Of a DNA stretch of 64,000 nt, positions 34,289 to 42,517 are shown one piece after another. The first letter of the stretch is position 1, and every line of letters begins with the position of its first letter. The notes below the pieces were generated by a model, which saw only the letters and a list, made by a program, of their open reading frames with translations, was not told where the DNA came from and made no database searches. Location: the NCBI GenBank assembly GCA_012518615.1, contig JAAYRU010000053.1, positions 1 through 64,000 of the forward strand, written 5' to 3'. A program made the translations under genes and the position numbers. The stretch is from Christensenellaceae bacterium. Its GTDB lineage: Bacteria > Bacillota > Clostridia > Christensenellales > Aristaeellaceae.

Positions 34289-34816
34289 CTAATCAGCCCC
34301 GTTTACAGTTTCAGATACAGACACAATAAGCTTTGCACTTTCTATACCTGCGGAGGATTTAAGCTGTGCAAGCAGGTTTTTTTGCAAATTATCTACTGTT
34401 TCAGGTATGGATAGATTTTCAGATACGGTAATGTTGAGGGAAACTTCTACCTCGTCCCTCTTGAACGCAGTTTCTATTGAGCCTAAACTAAGCCCTTCCT
34501 GCAACTGTACGCATTTTTGCACAATATTTTCAATTGCTCTTTGGGATATACGGAGTTCGCCACTTTCAGTCTTTTTTATTAAATAGTTTTCAGCATCCTC
34601 TTCCTTACGAAACGGTGATAACAATAAACAGAGCGAAAACGCTACCTGGTACAAGCCTGCACAAAGGGTAACTATACGCTTCCAGAATAGATATTCTATC
34701 TCTTTAGCGAAGAAAAAATCGGGATGCAGCGCACAGAACACCGTAAACAAGCCTAAAAGCGTTAGCAGCAGGGCGCCAACTATATGCAAAAAACGGTTCC
34801 TATTGCTAGTCTGCAT
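34289..34816 (-). CDS. amaP: Alkaline shock response membrane anchor AmaP
   Basis: A 175-residue protein with two membrane segments (FLHIVGALLLTLLGLFTVFC and VTLCAGLYQVAFSLCLLLSP) and a cytoplasmic C-terminal Asp23-like domain (GELRISQRAIENIVQKC, EVEVSLNITVSENLSIPETV). AmaP tethers Asp23 to the membrane in Staphylococcus aureus. One base separates it from the Asp23 gene stop, so the two are translated together. Role: cell envelope homeostasis. Confidence 0.9.
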   Translation of the reverse strand: MQTSNRNRFLHIVGALLLTLLGLFTVFCALHPDFFFAKEIEYLFWKRIVTLCAGLYQVAFSLCLLLSPFRKEEDAENYLIKKTESGELRISQRAIENIVQKCVQLQEGLSLGSIETAFKRDEVEVSLNITVSENLSIPETVDNLQKNLLAQLKSSAGIESAKLIVSVSETVNGAD

Positions 34817-34817
34817 A

Positions 34818-35363
34818 TTACTCTTCGTCTTCTACTTTAGGGCTATCTTCACCTAAAGGTTCAGCTAGGGTATCTTCGCTTTCTTTGGCTTCTTTCGCAC
34901 AATTATCAGAAGCCACTTCATTATCTGTGTTTGGAAGGGACGGAACTTCTGCAGAGCTAAGGCTCTTTTGCACCTCGCGCTTTTCCTTTTCAAAGCTTAC
35001 GCCCTGTACATATACATCAACCCTAACCACATGAAGCCCTGTCATGGCTTCTATGTTTTTCCTTACATTTTCCTGTACTTCTTGCGCCACTTTTTGAATG
35101 GGCTGTCCGTACTCTATTATGGTATAAAGGTCTACAGATACCTCTTCAGTACCAACTTCCACCTTTACACCACGGGTGATATTTTTGTTCTTGCCTAAAA
35201 TTTCTCCAAAGCCGCCGCTGGCGCACATGCCTGCAATGCCTTCGATTTCGCTTGTAGCAACGCCTGCTATTATGGCTATTACTTCAGGCGCATAGGTTAT
35301 AGTGCCGCCGTCTATATTTGTATCTTCAGAATGGATAGGCAGATTTTCTTTATTTTTCGCCAC
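34818..35363 (-). CDS. Asp23/Gls24 family envelope stress protein
   Basis: A 181-residue protein with the Asp23 domain in residues about 18-125 (TYAPEVIAIIAGVATSEIEG, GVKVEVGTEEVSVDLYTIIE, VQENVRKNIEAMTGLHVVRV) and an acidic low-complexity tail. Asp23 forms filaments beneath the membrane anchored by AmaP. GTG start preceded by AGGAGGTG. First gene of the Asp23-AmaP-DUF2273 cluster; in many spore-forming Clostridia spoIIIA genes lie upstream, but here aspS does. Confidence 0.93.
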   Translation of the reverse strand: MAKNKENLPIHSEDTNIDGGTITYAPEVIAIIAGVATSEIEGIAGMCASGGFGEILGKNKNITRGVKVEVGTEEVSVDLYTIIEYGQPIQKVAQEVQENVRKNIEAMTGLHVVRVDVYVQGVSFEKEKREVQKSLSSAEVPSLPNTDNEVASDNCAKEAKESEDTLAEPLGEDSPKVEDEE

Positions 35364-35425
35364 CCTTCACACCTCCTCTTTATATAGAAAGATTATAGCA
35401 AAATTCAAATTTCATTGCAATTATA

Positions 35426-37216
35426 CTAGTCAAGCTCAAATTTAATATGCAGCTGTTTTAGCTGTTCTTCAGGCACGCTGCTTGGAGTTGCCATCATGGG
35501 GCATGAGGCGTTTTGCGCTTTAGGAAACGCTATTACATCTCTAAGGCTTTCTTTTCCGCTTAGCGCCATTATAAGCCTGTCTATACCAAAAGCGAAGCCG
35601 CCATGAGGGGGCGTGCCGTATTTGAAGGCTTCAAGCAGGAAGCCGAAGCGCTTCCACGCCTCTTCCTTTGTAAAGCCAAGCATGTTGAACATCCTCTCCT
35701 GTATGTCGGATGAATGTATCCTAACGGAGCCTGAGCCCATTTCAATGCCGTTCATAACAAGGTCATAGGATTTTGCGCGCATGATGTGCGGATTTGTGTC
35801 AATTAAGTCAAAATCCTCGTCCATGGGCATGGTAAAGGGGTGGTGAGCCGCCACATAACGCTGGTCTTCCTCGCTATATTCAAAGAGAGGAAACTCTGTA
35901 ACCCAAAACAAATCGTTTCTAGTTGTATCTATTAGGTCAAGGTCTTTACCAAGCTTAAGCCTTAGTTGCCCCATAGCAGTTAGAGCTGTTATGCGCTTAT
36001 CCGCTATGAAAAACATAATATCACCAGACTTACAATCCATATCGCTTATAAGCCTATTTAGCGATTCATCGCTCATAAACTTTGCGAAGGATGAACGAAT
36101 TGTGCCGTCGCTATTTATAGCGTACCAAGCAAGCCCTTTTACATGATAGGTTTTTGCGTAATCTGTAAGGGCGTCTATCTGCTTGCGAGATAGATTATCC
36201 GCCTGACCTTTAGCTGTAATTCCGCATACCATGTTACCGGCGCTTACCGCGCTTTCAAACACTGAAAAGCCGCATTCTTTAACCGTATCTGATACATCTT
36301 GTATATACATTTCAAAGCGGGTATCAGGCTTATCGCTGCCATAGCGCTCCAAAGCTTCTTTCCATGTTATGCGTGGTAGTGGCAATGAAAGCGGCGTACC
36401 CAGCACCTTCGTAAATATGCTGTTAAAAGCGCCTTCTATAACGGTTTGTACATCCCTTGGCTCAACAAAAGACATCTCCATATCAAGCTGAGTAAATTCA
36501 GGCTGCCTGTCGGCTCTGGAGTCCTCATCCCTAAAGCATTTAGCTATCTGGTAATACCTATCAAAACCGCCAACCATTAAAAGCTGCTTATAAATCTGCG
36601 GGCTTTGGGGCAGCGCGTAGCACTCACCCGGATGTATACGACTTGGCACAAGGAAATCCCTCGCACCCTCTGGAGTGGATTTGGTTAGTATAGGCGTTTC
36701 AACCTCTATAAAGCCTTGGCTGTCCATATAATTTCGTATGGCGCTAATAATCTTAGCCCGCATAAACAATGTTTTCTGCACAGAAGGCTTTCTTAAGTCT
36801 AAATACCTATATTTAAGCCTAACCGCTTCGTTATCCTTAGCGTCATCCTCTATATATATTGGCGGTGTTTGAGCGGCATTGAAAATAACGAGTTCGCTGA
36901 CATTTACCTCTATTTCGCCAGTTTCCATTTCGGGGTTTATGGCGCTTTCATCTCTAAGCGCTACTTCGCCACGAACGCCAATAACATATTCGCTCCGGAG
37001 GCTTTCAGCCATGGCATATATATCTTCGGACAGATTTTCTTGGTTAAACACCACCTGAACCATGCCCGACCTATCCCTAAGCCATAGAAATATAATACCG
37101 CCTATATTGCGCACACGCTGTACCCAACCAAGCAGGCTGATGTTTTTATTTACACTTTCCTTTGATACTTCCCCACACATGCAGCTGCGCGCCCAGCTCT
37201 GGTTATAAGTCGCCAT
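35426..37216 (-). CDS. aspS: Aspartyl-tRNA synthetase
   Basis: A 596-residue bacterial-type class II synthetase. The N-terminal OB fold carries LLGWVQRVRNIGGIIFLWLR; class II motif 2 is FRDEDSRADRQPEFTQLDMEM, shown here in part; the GAD insertion domain lies near residues 300-420; motif 3 is GGFAFGIDRLIMALSGKESL. It charges tRNA-Asp. One base separates it from hisS, with which it shares a promoter and regulated leader. Confidence 0.97.
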   Translation of the reverse strand: MATYNQSWARSCMCGEVSKESVNKNISLLGWVQRVRNIGGIIFLWLRDRSGMVQVVFNQENLSEDIYAMAESLRSEYVIGVRGEVALRDESAINPEMETGEIEVNVSELVIFNAAQTPPIYIEDDAKDNEAVRLKYRYLDLRKPSVQKTLFMRAKIISAIRNYMDSQGFIEVETPILTKSTPEGARDFLVPSRIHPGECYALPQSPQIYKQLLMVGGFDRYYQIAKCFRDEDSRADRQPEFTQLDMEMSFVEPRDVQTVIEGAFNSIFTKVLGTPLSLPLPRITWKEALERYGSDKPDTRFEMYIQDVSDTVKECGFSVFESAVSAGNMVCGITAKGQADNLSRKQIDALTDYAKTYHVKGLAWYAINSDGTIRSSFAKFMSDESLNRLISDMDCKSGDIMFFIADKRITALTAMGQLRLKLGKDLDLIDTTRNDLFWVTEFPLFEYSEEDQRYVAAHHPFTMPMDEDFDLIDTNPHIMRAKSYDLVMNGIEMGSGSVRIHSSDIQERMFNMLGFTKEEAWKRFGFLLEAFKYGTPPHGGFAFGIDRLIMALSGKESLRDVIAFPKAQNASCPMMATPSSVPEEQLKQLHIKFELD

Positions 37217-37217
37217 A

Positions 37218-38483
37218 TTATTTTTCTCCTCCGTTTAGTATATATTCTGAAATGTCTGATAATAAAATCTCTTTTTCTTCGCCCGTTGCCATATTCCTTA
37301 GCCTTGCGGCACCCCGCTCAGCTTCATCTCCCCCTACCATGAGTACATAGTCTACATTAAGCTTATTGGCAAACTTGAACTGCGCTCTCATACTTCTAGA
37401 TAGATGGTCGCAATCAGCAGAAATGCCGCTGTTTCTAAGCTCCCTTGTTATGCTGAATGCTGAGGGCAAATCCTCTTTAGAGATATTTACTACATATACA
37501 GTAGGTTTTGGGGCTTCGGGAAACGGAACATTTTTGTTTTTAAGCTCCATTAGTATGCGCTCCATACCAAGACCAAAGCCTACGCCGCACATATCAGGAC
37601 CGCCAAGTTCCTCAACAAGGTAATCATACCTGCCGCCGCCGCACAGGGCAAGACCTTCTCTATCCGTCTGCATTATTATTTCAAACACAGTCTTAGTATA
37701 GTAATCAAGACCACGCACTATGAATGGATCCACCTTAAAAGGCACGCTACTGCTTTGAAGAAGCTGCTTAAAAAAGGCAAAATGTTCGCTGCAATCATCA
37801 CATAGATATTCAAGAATAAGTGGAGCGTTTTTTGCTATTCTCCCGCATTTTTCTTCTTTACAGTCGAGCACTCGCAAAGGGTTGCGCTCCATACGCTCAT
37901 TGCAAAGCGGGCAAAGCTCATCACTATGTTCTTTTAGATATTCCAAAAGTTTTTTATAGTAATTAGGACGGCATTTTTTACAGCCTATGGAGTTTATGTT
38001 TACAGATAAACCGCTAAGCCCAAGCTTGTTTAATAAATTAATAAGAAGCACTATAAGCTCGGCCTCTGCAGTTGGTTGCGGTGCGCCGAAGCACTCCATG
38101 CCGAACTGGTGGTGCTCTCTAAGTCTGCCCGATTGGGGGTTTTCATAGCGGAATACCGGACAGTTTAAATAATATACCTTAGTTGGCTGGGCATTTGCAT
38201 ATAGTCTGTTTTCTATAAGCGCCCTGACAACGCCGGCTGTGCCTTCAGGCTTTAGCGTTATTGAGCGCTCTCCCTTATCTAAAAAGGTATACATTTCCTT
38301 TTGGACTATGTCGGTAGTGCCGCCAACGCCCCTTTGGAAAAGCTCCGTATGCTCAAAAACAGGGGTTCTTATTTCACTATACCCCGCAAGCGCAGCTTCG
38401 TTGCGCATTGTTTCTTCTATCCACTGCCAGAGATAGGAATCCTCGGGTAATATGTCTTTTGTACCTTTTGGCGCCTGTATCAT
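37218..38483 (-). CDS. hisS: Histidyl-tRNA synthetase
   Basis: A 421-residue class II synthetase. APKGTKDILPEDSYLWQWIE is the start, motif 2 is CPVFRYENPQSGRLREHHQF, and the histidine-specific FIVRGLDYYTKTVFEIIM and GGGRYDYLVEELGGP motifs are intact; the C-terminal anticodon domain follows residue 325. It charges tRNA-His. ATG after GGGAGGATAG. The preceding leader with a terminator hairpin suggests attenuation, but no T-box motif is present. Confidence 0.97.
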   Translation of the reverse strand: MIQAPKGTKDILPEDSYLWQWIEETMRNEAALAGYSEIRTPVFEHTELFQRGVGGTTDIVQKEMYTFLDKGERSITLKPEGTAGVVRALIENRLYANAQPTKVYYLNCPVFRYENPQSGRLREHHQFGMECFGAPQPTAEAELIVLLINLLNKLGLSGLSVNINSIGCKKCRPNYYKKLLEYLKEHSDELCPLCNERMERNPLRVLDCKEEKCGRIAKNAPLILEYLCDDCSEHFAFFKQLLQSSSVPFKVDPFIVRGLDYYTKTVFEIIMQTDREGLALCGGGRYDYLVEELGGPDMCGVGFGLGMERILMELKNKNVPFPEAPKPTVYVVNISKEDLPSAFSITRELRNSGISADCDHLSRSMRAQFKFANKLNVDYVLMVGGDEAERGAARLRNMATGEEKEILLSDISEYILNGGEK

Positions 38484-38494
38484 CTATCCTCCCT

Positions 38495-38525
38495 AAAAAA
38501 ACAATCCCTGCACAGCTGCACGGGA
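38495..38525 (-). terminator. Intrinsic terminator in the hisS leader
   Basis: Minus strand TCCC-G-TGCA-GCTG-TGCA-GGGA, then ATTG and seven T, ends 12 bases before the hisS ATG. Because it lies between promoter and coding region it can only act as an attenuator. Confidence 0.75.
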
Positions 38526-38625
38526 CGATTATACTCCGCCCAGACTTTAAGCTTTAAGCTAATACAACACGGGCATAGCGGGAAAGACTATAGCGAAAAA
38601 CCTACATATAACGCCCTCCCGCGCT
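38526..38625 (-). promoter_or_regulatory. hisS-aspS 5' leader with candidate antiterminator
   Basis: About 100 nt of leader upstream of the terminator. GGGCG and CGTCC near 38530-38555 can pair, and the second of these overlaps the left arm of the terminator, giving mutually exclusive folds. Further upstream GCGGGA can pair with TCCCGC and GGGCGT with ATGCCC, arranged so that both together would make a pseudoknot. I find no T-box sequence and no open frame rich in histidine codons. Confidence 0.5.
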
Positions 38626-38631
38626 GGAAAC

Positions 38632-38660
38632 ATTATAGGTTTTACACTTGGGATTGTCAA
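38632..38660 (-). promoter_or_regulatory. hisS-aspS promoter
   Basis: Minus strand TTGACA (38660-38655), 17 bases, TATAAT (38637-38632): a perfect sigma-A consensus. Transcription would begin near 38625, about 140 bases before hisS. Confidence 0.85.
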
Positions 38661-38664
38661 CATG

Positions 38665-38693
38665 TTTTAATCTGTAAGAAATTGTGCTATAAT
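38665..38693 (+). promoter_or_regulatory. pgi promoter
   Basis: TATAAT at 38688-38693 is 25 bases before the pgi ATG; the -35 (TTTTAA, 38665-38670, spacer 17) is weak. It is divergent from, and close to, the hisS promoter. Confidence 0.5.
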
Positions 38694-38717
38694 CTCTAAA
38701 AACAAGGAGGAATTTAT

Positions 38718-40139
38718 ATGAGAATGGACAAATCCCCCATTACTTTAGACATCAACAACCTTATGGCTGATGTGGTTGGCTATCCTTATGGGCTAACGGT
38801 AGACCAGATTGACGGCATGGCAGACAGGGCTAAGGCAGCATACGATGCCATAAACGCAAACCGCGGCAAGGGCTGGCTTGGCTGGACAGAACTTCCCTAC
38901 AATCAGGACGATATTCTAGACGATATCGAAGTTGCTGCTGATTATATCAGAAGCGAATTTGATGCATTTGTAGTGCTTGGTATTGGTGGAAGCGCGCTAG
39001 GTCCCATCGCTGTGCAGCAAGCGCTAAACCATATGCGTTATAATGAACTCCCCAAGGAAAAGCGCGGTGGTCCTAAGTTCTATGTAGAGGATAATATCGA
39101 CCCTGAGCGTATGAAAGCGCTACTGGATGTTATTGATGTTAAAAAGACTTGCTTTAATGTAATCACAAAATCCGGCGCAACAGCCGAAACGATGAGCCAA
39201 TACCTAATCATTTCAACTGCGCTTAAGAAAGCGCTAGGCGATGATTGGGTAAAGCACATAGTCGCAACAACAAGCAAGGAAAAAGGCAACCTCATACGCC
39301 TTGCGCTTGAGCATAATTTTAAACTCTTCTACATACCCGAAAGCGTAGGTGGCAGGTTCTCCGAGCTTTGCCCCGTAGGTTTACTTCCCGCAGCAGTATG
39401 TGGCATTGATATTAGAGCCATGCTTGAAGGCGCAAAAGCTATGGATAATAGGCTAAAAAGCCCGCTCCTATGGGAAAATATGGCTCTGCTTGAAGCCACT
39501 ATACAATACCTGTTAACTGAAGAAAAAGGTATAAATGTACATGTTGTTATGCCTTATGCCGACAGCCTTAAATACATGGCGGATTGGTTCTGCCAGCTAT
39601 GGGCAGAGAGCCTAGGTAAAAATGTTACCCGCAAGGGTATGGCAGTAAATGTCGGGCAAACTCCGGTTAAATCGCTTGGCGTTACAGACCAGCATAGCCA
39701 GCTGCAGCTATATACAGAAGGTCCGTATGATAAGGTTGTAACCTTTATAAATGTTGGCAAATTCCGTGATACCGTTGATATTCCTGAAGGCTGCTACGAA
39801 TATCCCAATGTATCCTTCCTTGGCGGCAAAACGCTTAACGAGCTTATAAACGCTGAGTACCTTGGCACTCAATACGCGCTGCTTAGGAGCGGCCGCGTAA
39901 GCCAGACCATACGCATTCCCGAAGTAAACGCCCACAGCATAGGACAGCTTATATATTTCTTCGAGATGGTAACCGCATACCTTGGCGAACTGCTTGATAT
40001 TGACGCCTATAACCAACCCGGCGTTGAGGAAAGCAAGATTGCCGCATATGCTATGCTTGGCAATACCGAAGAAAAGTATCTTGAAAAGCACGAGGAAATG
40101 GCTGCTGCCCCCAAGGGCTTAAAGAAATACATATTATAA
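38718..40139 (+). CDS. pgi: Glucose-6-phosphate isomerase
   Basis: A 473-residue isomerase interconverting glucose- and fructose-6-phosphate. The sugar-phosphate-binding loops are FVVLGIGGSALGPIAVQQAL and FNVITKSGATAETMSQYLI; GGRFSELCPVGLLPAAVCGI and VTDQHSQLQLYTEGP carry the catalytic glutamate and histidine region. A consensus AAGGAGG precedes the ATG. It is monocistronic or read through into the 6S-like RNA that follows. Confidence 0.96.
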   Translation: MRMDKSPITLDINNLMADVVGYPYGLTVDQIDGMADRAKAAYDAINANRGKGWLGWTELPYNQDDILDDIEVAADYIRSEFDAFVVLGIGGSALGPIAVQQALNHMRYNELPKEKRGGPKFYVEDNIDPERMKALLDVIDVKKTCFNVITKSGATAETMSQYLIISTALKKALGDDWVKHIVATTSKEKGNLIRLALEHNFKLFYIPESVGGRFSELCPVGLLPAAVCGIDIRAMLEGAKAMDNRLKSPLLWENMALLEATIQYLLTEEKGINVHVVMPYADSLKYMADWFCQLWAESLGKNVTRKGMAVNVGQTPVKSLGVTDQHSQLQLYTEGPYDKVVTFINVGKFRDTVDIPEGCYEYPNVSFLGGKTLNELINAEYLGTQYALLRSGRVSQTIRIPEVNAHSIGQLIYFFEMVTAYLGELLDIDAYNQPGVEESKIAAYAMLGNTEEKYLEKHEEMAAAPKGLKKYIL

Positions 40140-40164
40140 TGCTGTAGCTAATCAAGCTGTACGC

Positions 40165-40193
40165 TTGACAGCTTATTTACAGTTTATTATAAT
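40165..40193 (+). promoter_or_regulatory. Consensus promoter of the 6S-like RNA
   Basis: TTGACA (40165-40170), exactly 17 bases, TATAAT (40188-40193), both hexamers perfect. The -35 lies in the right part of a palindrome AAGCTGT-ACGCTTG-ACAGCTT (40154-40174) that may also serve as the 3' hairpin of pgi. Confidence 0.85.
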
Positions 40194-40199
40194 TATCTC

Positions 40200-40385
40200 A
40201 GAAGGGTATTCCTGGAGTGTACGTCAGCTTGTTGTTTTTACCCACATCACACTAATCGGAGCCCGGGTCGGGTAGTGGCTGTCGAGCCTCCTTTGAGAGG
40301 AAGGCAAAAACTATTCGCAGGGCACCACCCTGCTTAACATAGCGGGTGAAAAAACAGAAGCAACGGCACTTTGGGGTATCCTTAT
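40200..40385 (+). ncRNA. ssrS: 6S RNA (candidate)
   Basis: About 185 nt following a perfect promoter, folding as a rod. The closing stem pairs AAGGGTATTCC and GGAGTG (40202-40219) with CACTTTGGGGTATCCTT (40367-40383), with one bulged base; TGTTTTTACCC then pairs with GGGTGAAAAAACA further in. A large central bubble follows; its 3' side holds a perfect small hairpin GCAGGG-CACCA-CCCTGC, and the apical part is GCCTCCT/AGGAAGGC. Size, closing stem, bubble and 3' bubble hairpin are the 6S plan: a promoter mimic that sequesters sigma-A RNA polymerase. No protein frame fits. Assigned from structure, not from a model search. Confidence 0.78.
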
Positions 40386-40405
40386 TATTATTTAGGTGAT
40401 GTATT

Positions 40406-41416
40406 ATGCTAACTAGCCTGCTCGCCTGCACTGATGCAAACATAAGAAAAGCAGCTGATTGCATTAGAGATGGCGGTCTTGTCGCCTTTCCCACTGAAAC
40501 CGTATATGGGCTCGGTGCAAATGGACTAGACAAAACCGCAGTGGCGAGCATCTTTTCCGCCAAGCAGCGTCCGGCGGATAACCCGCTTATACTACATGTA
40601 AACAGTATTTCACAGGCTGAAACGCTTTGCGATTTTACCGCCAACGCTAAAACGCTTGCCAAGCTATATTGGCCCGGACCTCTTACTATGTTGCTAAATA
40701 AAAAATCCATAGTACCGGATATAACAACCGCTAAGCTGAAGACAGTTGCCGTGCGTATGCCAAGGCACCCTGTGGCGCTTAAGCTTATTGAATACTCCAG
40801 CTGCCCTATTGCAGCTCCAAGCGCAAACCGCTCAGGGAAACCAAGCCCAACCACAGCCAAGCATGTGTTTGACGATTTAAATGGCAGGGTAAACTATATA
40901 TTGGATGGCGGTTCAAGTGAGGTCGGGCTAGAATCCACTGTAATAGATATGACATCTAATATACCATGCATATATAGACCCGGCGCAGTTACTCCGGAAG
41001 AAATAAGCATGGTACTTGGTGAATGTGAAGTGTCTACCGGAGTTATGATGGATATACCGCAAAACGCACATGCTCCATCCCCCGGTATGCGGCACAGGCA
41101 TTATGCCCCAAAGGCGCCGATGTGCCTTATAAAAGGCAAACCTGAGGCAATAGCCCGCTACATTAGGGATAACATTCAAAGCGGTGACTACATACTCGCT
41201 ATGGAAGAAAACTTACATTTTTATGAAGGTCTTCCGGTTGAAAGCATGGGAAAAAACGCGCAGGAAGCGGCGCATAGGCTTTTCTACCTGCTAAGGCAGA
41301 TGGATGAGCGTAATGCAAAGCGCATATTCACCGAAACACTCCCTGAAAACGGCCTAGGGCTTGCAGTGATGAACAGGCTGGCAAGAGCCGCCTCGTTTCA
41401 TATAGTATCAGTATAA
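40406..41416 (+). CDS. tsaC: Threonylcarbamoyl-AMP synthase (Sua5 type)
   Basis: A 336-residue Sua5-type enzyme: an N-terminal YrdC domain (GGLVAFPTETVYGLGANGLD, PADNPLILHVNS, KLYWPGPLTMLL, PIAAPSANRSGKPSPT) plus a C-terminal Sua5 domain (SPGMRHRHYAPKAPMCLI). It makes threonylcarbamoyl-AMP from threonine, bicarbonate and ATP for t6A37 of tRNA. ATG after TTAGGTGATGTATT. It begins some 20 bases after the 6S-like RNA and could be transcribed from the same promoter. Confidence 0.95.
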   Translation: MLTSLLACTDANIRKAADCIRDGGLVAFPTETVYGLGANGLDKTAVASIFSAKQRPADNPLILHVNSISQAETLCDFTANAKTLAKLYWPGPLTMLLNKKSIVPDITTAKLKTVAVRMPRHPVALKLIEYSSCPIAAPSANRSGKPSPTTAKHVFDDLNGRVNYILDGGSSEVGLESTVIDMTSNIPCIYRPGAVTPEEISMVLGECEVSTGVMMDIPQNAHAPSPGMRHRHYAPKAPMCLIKGKPEAIARYIRDNIQSGDYILAMEENLHFYEGLPVESMGKNAQEAAHRLFYLLRQMDERNAKRIFTETLPENGLGLAVMNRLARAASFHIVSV

Positions 41417-41428
41417 AAGGAGGACAAC

Positions 41429-42472
41429 ATGAAACAATACAGAAAAGTTTTAAGCATTATATTGCTTATTTCAATGGTATTTACTCTAGGATTAGTAAAT
41501 GCTGAGGAAGAAAAAGTGCTGAATATATTCTCTTGGGAAGGGTATATAGACGCACAAACGCTTGAAGAATTTACCAATGACACCGGTATTAAGGTAAACT
41601 ATTCCACTTTTAATGCCAACGAAGAAATGCTATTAAAGGTTCAAGGCACCCCAGGCGAGTACGATTTAATACTCGCAAGCGATTATGCCCTTAACACTCT
41701 CCGCAAGGATGATTTGTTGTATAAACTCAACAAGGATTTACTGCCCAATTATAAAAACATAGGCGAAGGGTACTTAAACAAATACTACGACGAAAACAAC
41801 GAGTATACTGTACCCTACACAGCAGGTACGCCGGTTATACTATACGACCCCGCAGTTGTTGACTTTGAAATCACCGGCTATGAGGACCTTTGGGATGAAA
41901 GGCTTAACGACTCCATCGTTATGATAGACGATGCCCGTAACATAATAGGCATTACCCTAAAAACGCTAGGGCATTCATTTAATACTACCGACGAAGAAAT
42001 ATTAAAGCAAGCCGAAGAAAAACTAGCAAAGCTGCGCCCCAATATACGCTCTTTCAACTACGACAGCCCGCATTTTGACCTTATATCTGGCGAATGCTCA
42101 GTTGGCTATATCTTCTCTTCATTTGCAATGATAGCGCTTAATGAAAGACCAGACCTTAAGGTTGTATACCCAAAGGAAGGTCTGGGCTTTGGAATAGATG
42201 GCTTGGTAATTTCAAAAGAAGCTCCTCATCCTGAAAACGCACATAAATTGCTCAACTACCTGCTTGAGCCTAAAATAGGCGCACGCATAGCAGAGCTGCA
42301 GTACTATATGTCGCCAAATGCCGCCGCGCTTGAACTTATGTCTGACGAGTTTAAAAACAGCCCTATAATTAATATACCTGATGAGCTGCTGAAAGACGCG
42401 GAATTTATCCAAGATATAGGCGAATATGAAAGCGAGTACCAAAGCATTTGGCAACGCTTTAAACTGCTGTAA
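41429..42472 (+). CDS. PotD-like polyamine-binding protein, orphan
   Basis: A 347-residue periplasmic-type binding protein of the spermidine/putrescine group. Signal peptide to about residue 25 (ending VNAEEEKV), then LNIFSWEGYIDAQTLEEFTN and GTPGEYDLILASDYALNTL, and GIDGLVISKEAPHPENAHKL as in PotD/PotF. No potABC genes are nearby; usually potD is last in such an operon. There is no lipobox cysteine, so it would be released unless held by an outer layer. An intrinsic terminator follows. Confidence 0.88.
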   Translation: MKQYRKVLSIILLISMVFTLGLVNAEEEKVLNIFSWEGYIDAQTLEEFTNDTGIKVNYSTFNANEEMLLKVQGTPGEYDLILASDYALNTLRKDDLLYKLNKDLLPNYKNIGEGYLNKYYDENNEYTVPYTAGTPVILYDPAVVDFEITGYEDLWDERLNDSIVMIDDARNIIGITLKTLGHSFNTTDEEILKQAEEKLAKLRPNIRSFNYDSPHFDLISGECSVGYIFSSFAMIALNERPDLKVVYPKEGLGFGIDGLVISKEAPHPENAHKLLNYLLEPKIGARIAELQYYMSPNAAALELMSDEFKNSPIINIPDELLKDAEFIQDIGEYESEYQSIWQRFKLL

Positions 42473-42484
42473 TCATTATACTTC

Positions 42485-42517
42485 AAAAAACAGCGCACAC
42501 CACGCGCTGTTTTTTTA
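42485..42517. terminator. Bidirectional terminator between potD-like and nnr
   Basis: AAAAAACAGCGC-ACACCAC-GCGCTGTTTTTTT works for both converging transcripts; its last bases touch the nnr stop region. Confidence 0.85.

Noticed and set aside
38484..38660. A T-box riboswitch before hisS
   Set aside because: The leader has a terminator and sits before a synthetase gene, but the diagnostic TGGNACCGCG sequence and an AGTA/specifier loop are absent.
40154..40174. The AAGCTGT...ACAGCTT hairpin as the pgi terminator
   Set aside because: It lacks a U-run and its right arm overlaps the -35 box of the next promoter, so it is noted only as part of that promoter.
40140..40405. Unannotated small protein or tmRNA/SRP RNA in the pgi-tsaC gap
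   Set aside because: No frame with a ribosome binding site fits, there is no tag-peptide or GGAA-tetraloop SRP domain, and the long closing stem with a central bubble fits 6S RNA better.
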